Below, one piece after another: positions 5,400 through 7,843 of a stretch of 7,843 nucleotides of DNA. The first letter of the stretch is position 1. The number at the start of each line of letters is the position of its first letter. This DNA comes from Planctomycetota bacterium. GTDB lineage: Bacteria > Planctomycetota > Phycisphaerae > Sedimentisphaerales > Anaerohalosphaeraceae. The position numbers and the translations under genes are program-made. The stretch lies in assembly GCA_019456245.1 (NCBI GenBank), contig VRUF01000020.1:564-8406 (forward strand), given 5' to 3'. Below the pieces are notes generated by a model. It had not been told where the DNA came from. It saw only the letters and a list, made by a program, of their open reading frames with translations, and ran no database searches.

Positions 5400-7843
5400 T
5401 TACCGGCCAGTTAACCGGAAGGAATAAGAACCTGATCCAACGTCAAATGTCACGTACTTGTCGTTTCCTTCAGCAGTGATAATTCCGGAGACGCCCTCGA
5501 CAAACCTGCCTTCTTTGTAAACAGTTCTGGCGCTCTCGGTGACCGTGACATTTTGTAAACCAATGATGGGAACACTCACCCGCGTCGTTGAGTTTGCAGG
5601 GATTTCGACCTCCAGGACGAATGAATCATTCGTCCTCTTCCAACTCGATGAGATAACGCCTCGGACTGTCTTGATCGAGGCCTCGGCGTGCTTGAGGTCT
5701 CCGAGTGCATGGGGCCTGATATGGAAATGGGCGTACCCGATCCCGAATTCGCGGGTTCCATAGAACGACGGTTCCTGAATACCGGCGATACTCTCGTAAA
5801 AGAGCCTGCCGACGCCGGCCAGCATGGTCATGCTCTCTTCCGCATTATAACTGCCTTTGAGCATGCCCCATGATTCCCACACTGTGGTCGCGCCGTTGGC
5901 AATCATGTAGCCCCAGCCGGGAAACTCGGTATGATTGACCGCGTCGTACACGATCTCGCCCAGACCGTTGGCGACTAGCGACTCCATGAAGCCGGGCAGG
6001 CCCACGTGCCCGACCCGCAATTTACCGCCATCGGCCTCGGTGATTGTTTTGGCAATGTTATCGATGAGCTGCTGCTTGTTCTCCTGGGGCACAAGATCGA
6101 GAGCAAGCGGCAGAATCTCGGACGTTTGTGACTTGGTTGCATAGTGCCCCGTCCTGGGATCGAGCCAAGTCTTGTTGATCACGGCCCGGATCTCCCGGGC
6201 CAGCTTGGCGTAACGTTGCTCTTGGTCTTTCTTTCCCAGCACCCGGCACATGTTCGCCAGTGTCCGCGTGTTGTGGTAATAGAAACAGGTCCATATGAAA
6301 TCCTTGGGAGTTTCCTTGCTGATAAATTCCCAGTGGCCGGTTTCTCGGCTGGGCAACATGTGTTCGCCGAGCCAGCCCTTCGTGACAATGTGATTGTCGA
6401 GAGCCATCTCGCGGCCGATGAAATCCACCCATGCCTTCACGCTGTCGCAATGCTGCTCGAGCAGACGTTCGTCACCGTGACATTGGTACAGATACCATAC
6501 AACCATCGGATAGTTGGCGTTCTGAGAAACGTCGCTTTTGCGTTTCATCCCCGGCAGCCGGGGCACGATATCGGACAGGTCGCCGTCTTCGGACCCGGCC
6601 AACGGAATGCCCCGCGCGACGTCGGTCCATAGGCCGGGCATGCACTTGCGCGCCGACAGGCTTCCAAAAAAACTGGCCGGCTCATTATAAAAGATCGGCT
6701 CGCGGTGGAGGCAGTCGAGAATGAACCCCTTCAGCGATACCTTGAGCGAACGCTGGACGTTGCCGTGAATCTGGTTGAGAAGATCGTTGGAACAACTGAA
6801 CCGGCCGTACAAGTCAACATCGCTGTGGACTTCCCGTCCCAGCACGGTATCGGGTGTTGGTTTTCCCTTAAGCCCCTCGACGCGCACGTACCGGACAGGA
6901 TGAAACGTGAAACGCGGTTCATACGTTTCGCCGTCCGGATCACCCTTGAGGATGTAGGTATCCTTCTCGCCCAACTCATAGTGGATCGTGATTTTAGCGC
7001 CGGCTTTGCCCTTGGTTTTCAGAAGCACCCAGCCGCCGAAAAACCGGTCGAATTCAAACAGCCAGCCGCCGCTTTCGTGTTGGGTTATTTTGATCGGTCG
7101 AAAAGTGTCCTGTACCTTCATGGGCGGTACGGTTTGACATCTCAACCGGCCCTTGGGCGCCGGAAGAACCGCGACATCGCTCCACTTGCTGTCGTCAAAG
7201 CCCACCTTGTTCCAATTTGGCTTTTCGAGCCTGGCGTCATACGCTTCGCCGGCGACGAGTTGGTTGGCTCCGATCGCTCCGCGGGTCGTCTTCCAGGTTT
7301 TGTCCGTCATCAAGTACGTCTCCGTTCCATCATCATGGGTAACCGTCATCTGCAGGATGGCTCGCGGACAATATCCCCAGGAGCCAAACCTACCAAATGA
7401 CAAGATGCTCGAAGCGCTATACCAGCCGTTGCCCAGCATTATGCCGATCGCGTTGGCGCCCGGCTTGAGGAAACTCGTGACGTCGTAGGTTCGATACAAG
7501 ACCTCCCTGGAATAATCCGTCAGACCGGGTGAAAGTACATCGTCGGAAACCTTCTTGCCGTTGATGTAGAGTTCGCTCCAGCCCAGCCCGGAGAAGCGGA
7601 CCCTCGCTCGCGAGACGTCTCTGGTCACGGCGAACTCCTTTCGCAGCAGCGGCGAGGGTGCGATGGCTGAGGCGGCCAACGCGAAGGAGCGGTTGAATTT
7701 TACAACAGGAGGGAACTTCGGAGATTTCCCGGCATCGTAAACCTTGAATTCGAGGATACCGGTTGAAGCCGTATTGAGTGAGTCAAATTCCAGCTTGAGT
7801 TTTGATGTGGTAATCTCTTCGAAAGTTGTTGTGTTATACTTAT
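5400..7843 (-). CDS. GH78-type alpha-L-rhamnosidase, N-terminus off the right edge
   Basis: Hydrolyses terminal non-reducing alpha-L-rhamnose from polysaccharides or glycosides (family assignment). 813 residues are visible. The frame is open to the right edge, so the TTG at 7679 is internal, not the start. Numbered from the first visible residue: 1-50 is a beta-rich piece ('SKLKLEFDSL', 'GILEFKVYDAG'); 60-230 is the N-terminal rhamnosidase beta-domain ('LLRKEF', 'GLGWSELYINGKKVSDDVL', 'PGANAIGIMLGNGWYS'); 245-350 the concanavalin-like domain ('FEFDRFFGGWVLL', 'PVRYVRVEGL', 'GRFSCSNDLLNQI'); 360-720 the (alpha/alpha)6 barrel; 720-813 a C-terminal beta domain. Likely catalytic carboxylates are E381 in 'DCLHREP' (acid) and E656 in 'GATTVWESW' (base). 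The usual motif 'DCPQRE..GW.GD' reads 'DCLHREPIFYNEP', and the His of the usual 'S.NHY..G' motif is Ala667, so this is a divergent member. Any signal peptide lies beyond the window. Its G+C is visibly higher than that of the sigma genes, which may indicate separate origin. Confidence 0.92.
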   Translation of the reverse strand, partial: KYNTTTFEEITTSKLKLEFDSLNTASTGILEFKVYDAGKSPKFPPVVKFNRSFALAASAIAPSPLLRKEFAVTRDVSRARVRFSGLGWSELYINGKKVSDDVLSPGLTDYSREVLYRTYDVTSFLKPGANAIGIMLGNGWYSASSILSFGRFGSWGYCPRAILQMTVTHDDGTETYLMTDKTWKTTRGAIGANQLVAGEAYDARLEKPNWNKVGFDDSKWSDVAVLPAPKGRLRCQTVPPMKVQDTFRPIKITQHESGGWLFEFDRFFGGWVLLKTKGKAGAKITIHYELGEKDTYILKGDPDGETYEPRFTFHPVRYVRVEGLKGKPTPDTVLGREVHSDVDLYGRFSCSNDLLNQIHGNVQRSLKVSLKGFILDCLHREPIFYNEPASFFGSLSARKCMPGLWTDVARGIPLAGSEDGDLSDIVPRLPGMKRKSDVSQNANYPMVVWYLYQCHGDERLLEQHCDSVKAWVDFIGREMALDNHIVTKGWLGEHMLPSRETGHWEFISKETPKDFIWTCFYYHNTRTLANMCRVLGKKDQEQRYAKLAREIRAVINKTWLDPRTGHYATKSQTSEILPLALDLVPQENKQQLIDNIAKTITEADGGKLRVGHVGLPGFMESLVANGLGEIVYDAVNHTEFPGWGYMIANGATTVWESWGMLKGSYNAEESMTMLAGVGRLFYESIAGIQEPSFYGTREFGIGYAHFHIRPHALGDLKHAEASIKTVRGVISSSWKRTNDSFVLEVEIPANSTTRVSVPIIGLQNVTVTESARTVYKEGRFVEGVSGIITAEGNDKYVTFDVGSGSYSFRLTGR

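Noticed and set aside
6144..7488. Several plus-strand open frames of 97-231 codons opposite the rhamnosidase
   Set aside because: They mirror a G+C-rich real gene, where stops are rare on the opposite strand; their translations show no recognisable motif.
7677..7679. TTG as the rhamnosidase start
   Set aside because: The same frame stays open for 54 more codons to the window edge with plausible beta-strand sequence (GILEFKVYDAG), so the true start is outside the window.

Overview
The window looks like a chromosomal segment from a planctomycete, most likely of the Phycisphaerae/Sedimentisphaerales type. This is inferred from protein architecture, not from a marker gene. The supports are: two ECF-like sigma-70 family factors of a style I associate with that group; a sigma factor fused in one chain to a transmembrane helix and a large outer domain; a membrane partner with the join 'RPAIWRTIM...' followed by a helix and 'INQFGGSID'; and a pseudopilin with an 'AFTLIEML' leader and an H-X9-DG C-terminal motif.

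Layout. Positions 1-2114 (minus strand) hold a two-gene unit. A 180-residue ECF sigma factor is read first and overlaps by 4 bases (ATGA) a gene for a single-pass membrane protein with a very large outer domain. That second gene is open for 525 codons and runs off the left edge. Positions 2115-2508 are a non-coding, A/T-tract-rich divergent region with a 19-base near-perfect palindrome, a 7-base inverted repeat and a candidate hairpin. Positions 2509-5294 (plus strand) hold a second two-gene unit: a 660-residue sigma factor/transmembrane/outer-domain fusion, overlapping by 4 bases (again ATGA) a 268-residue pseudopilin-like protein. A 105-base gap (5295-5399) separates this from a convergent GH78-type alpha-L-rhamnosidase on the minus strand, which runs off the right edge without its N-terminus.

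How they may work together. The two units diverge from one control region and appear to be two versions of one idea: a transcription initiation factor tied to a membrane-spanning outer domain. In one the sigma factor and membrane protein are separate but overlapping genes; in the other they are a single polypeptide. The second unit also carries a pseudopilin-like surface or secretion-associated protein. An outside signal could therefore control sigma availability, but nothing in the window proves this. The rhamnosidase would remove terminal L-rhamnose from plant, algal or microbial polysaccharides or glycosides. It is clearly richer in G+C than the left part of the window (42 of 60 bases at 6541-6600 against 17 of 60 at 661-720), so it may have a different history, and no regulatory link to the sigma units is visible.

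I saw no tRNA, rRNA, CRISPR array, insertion sequence or phage gene.
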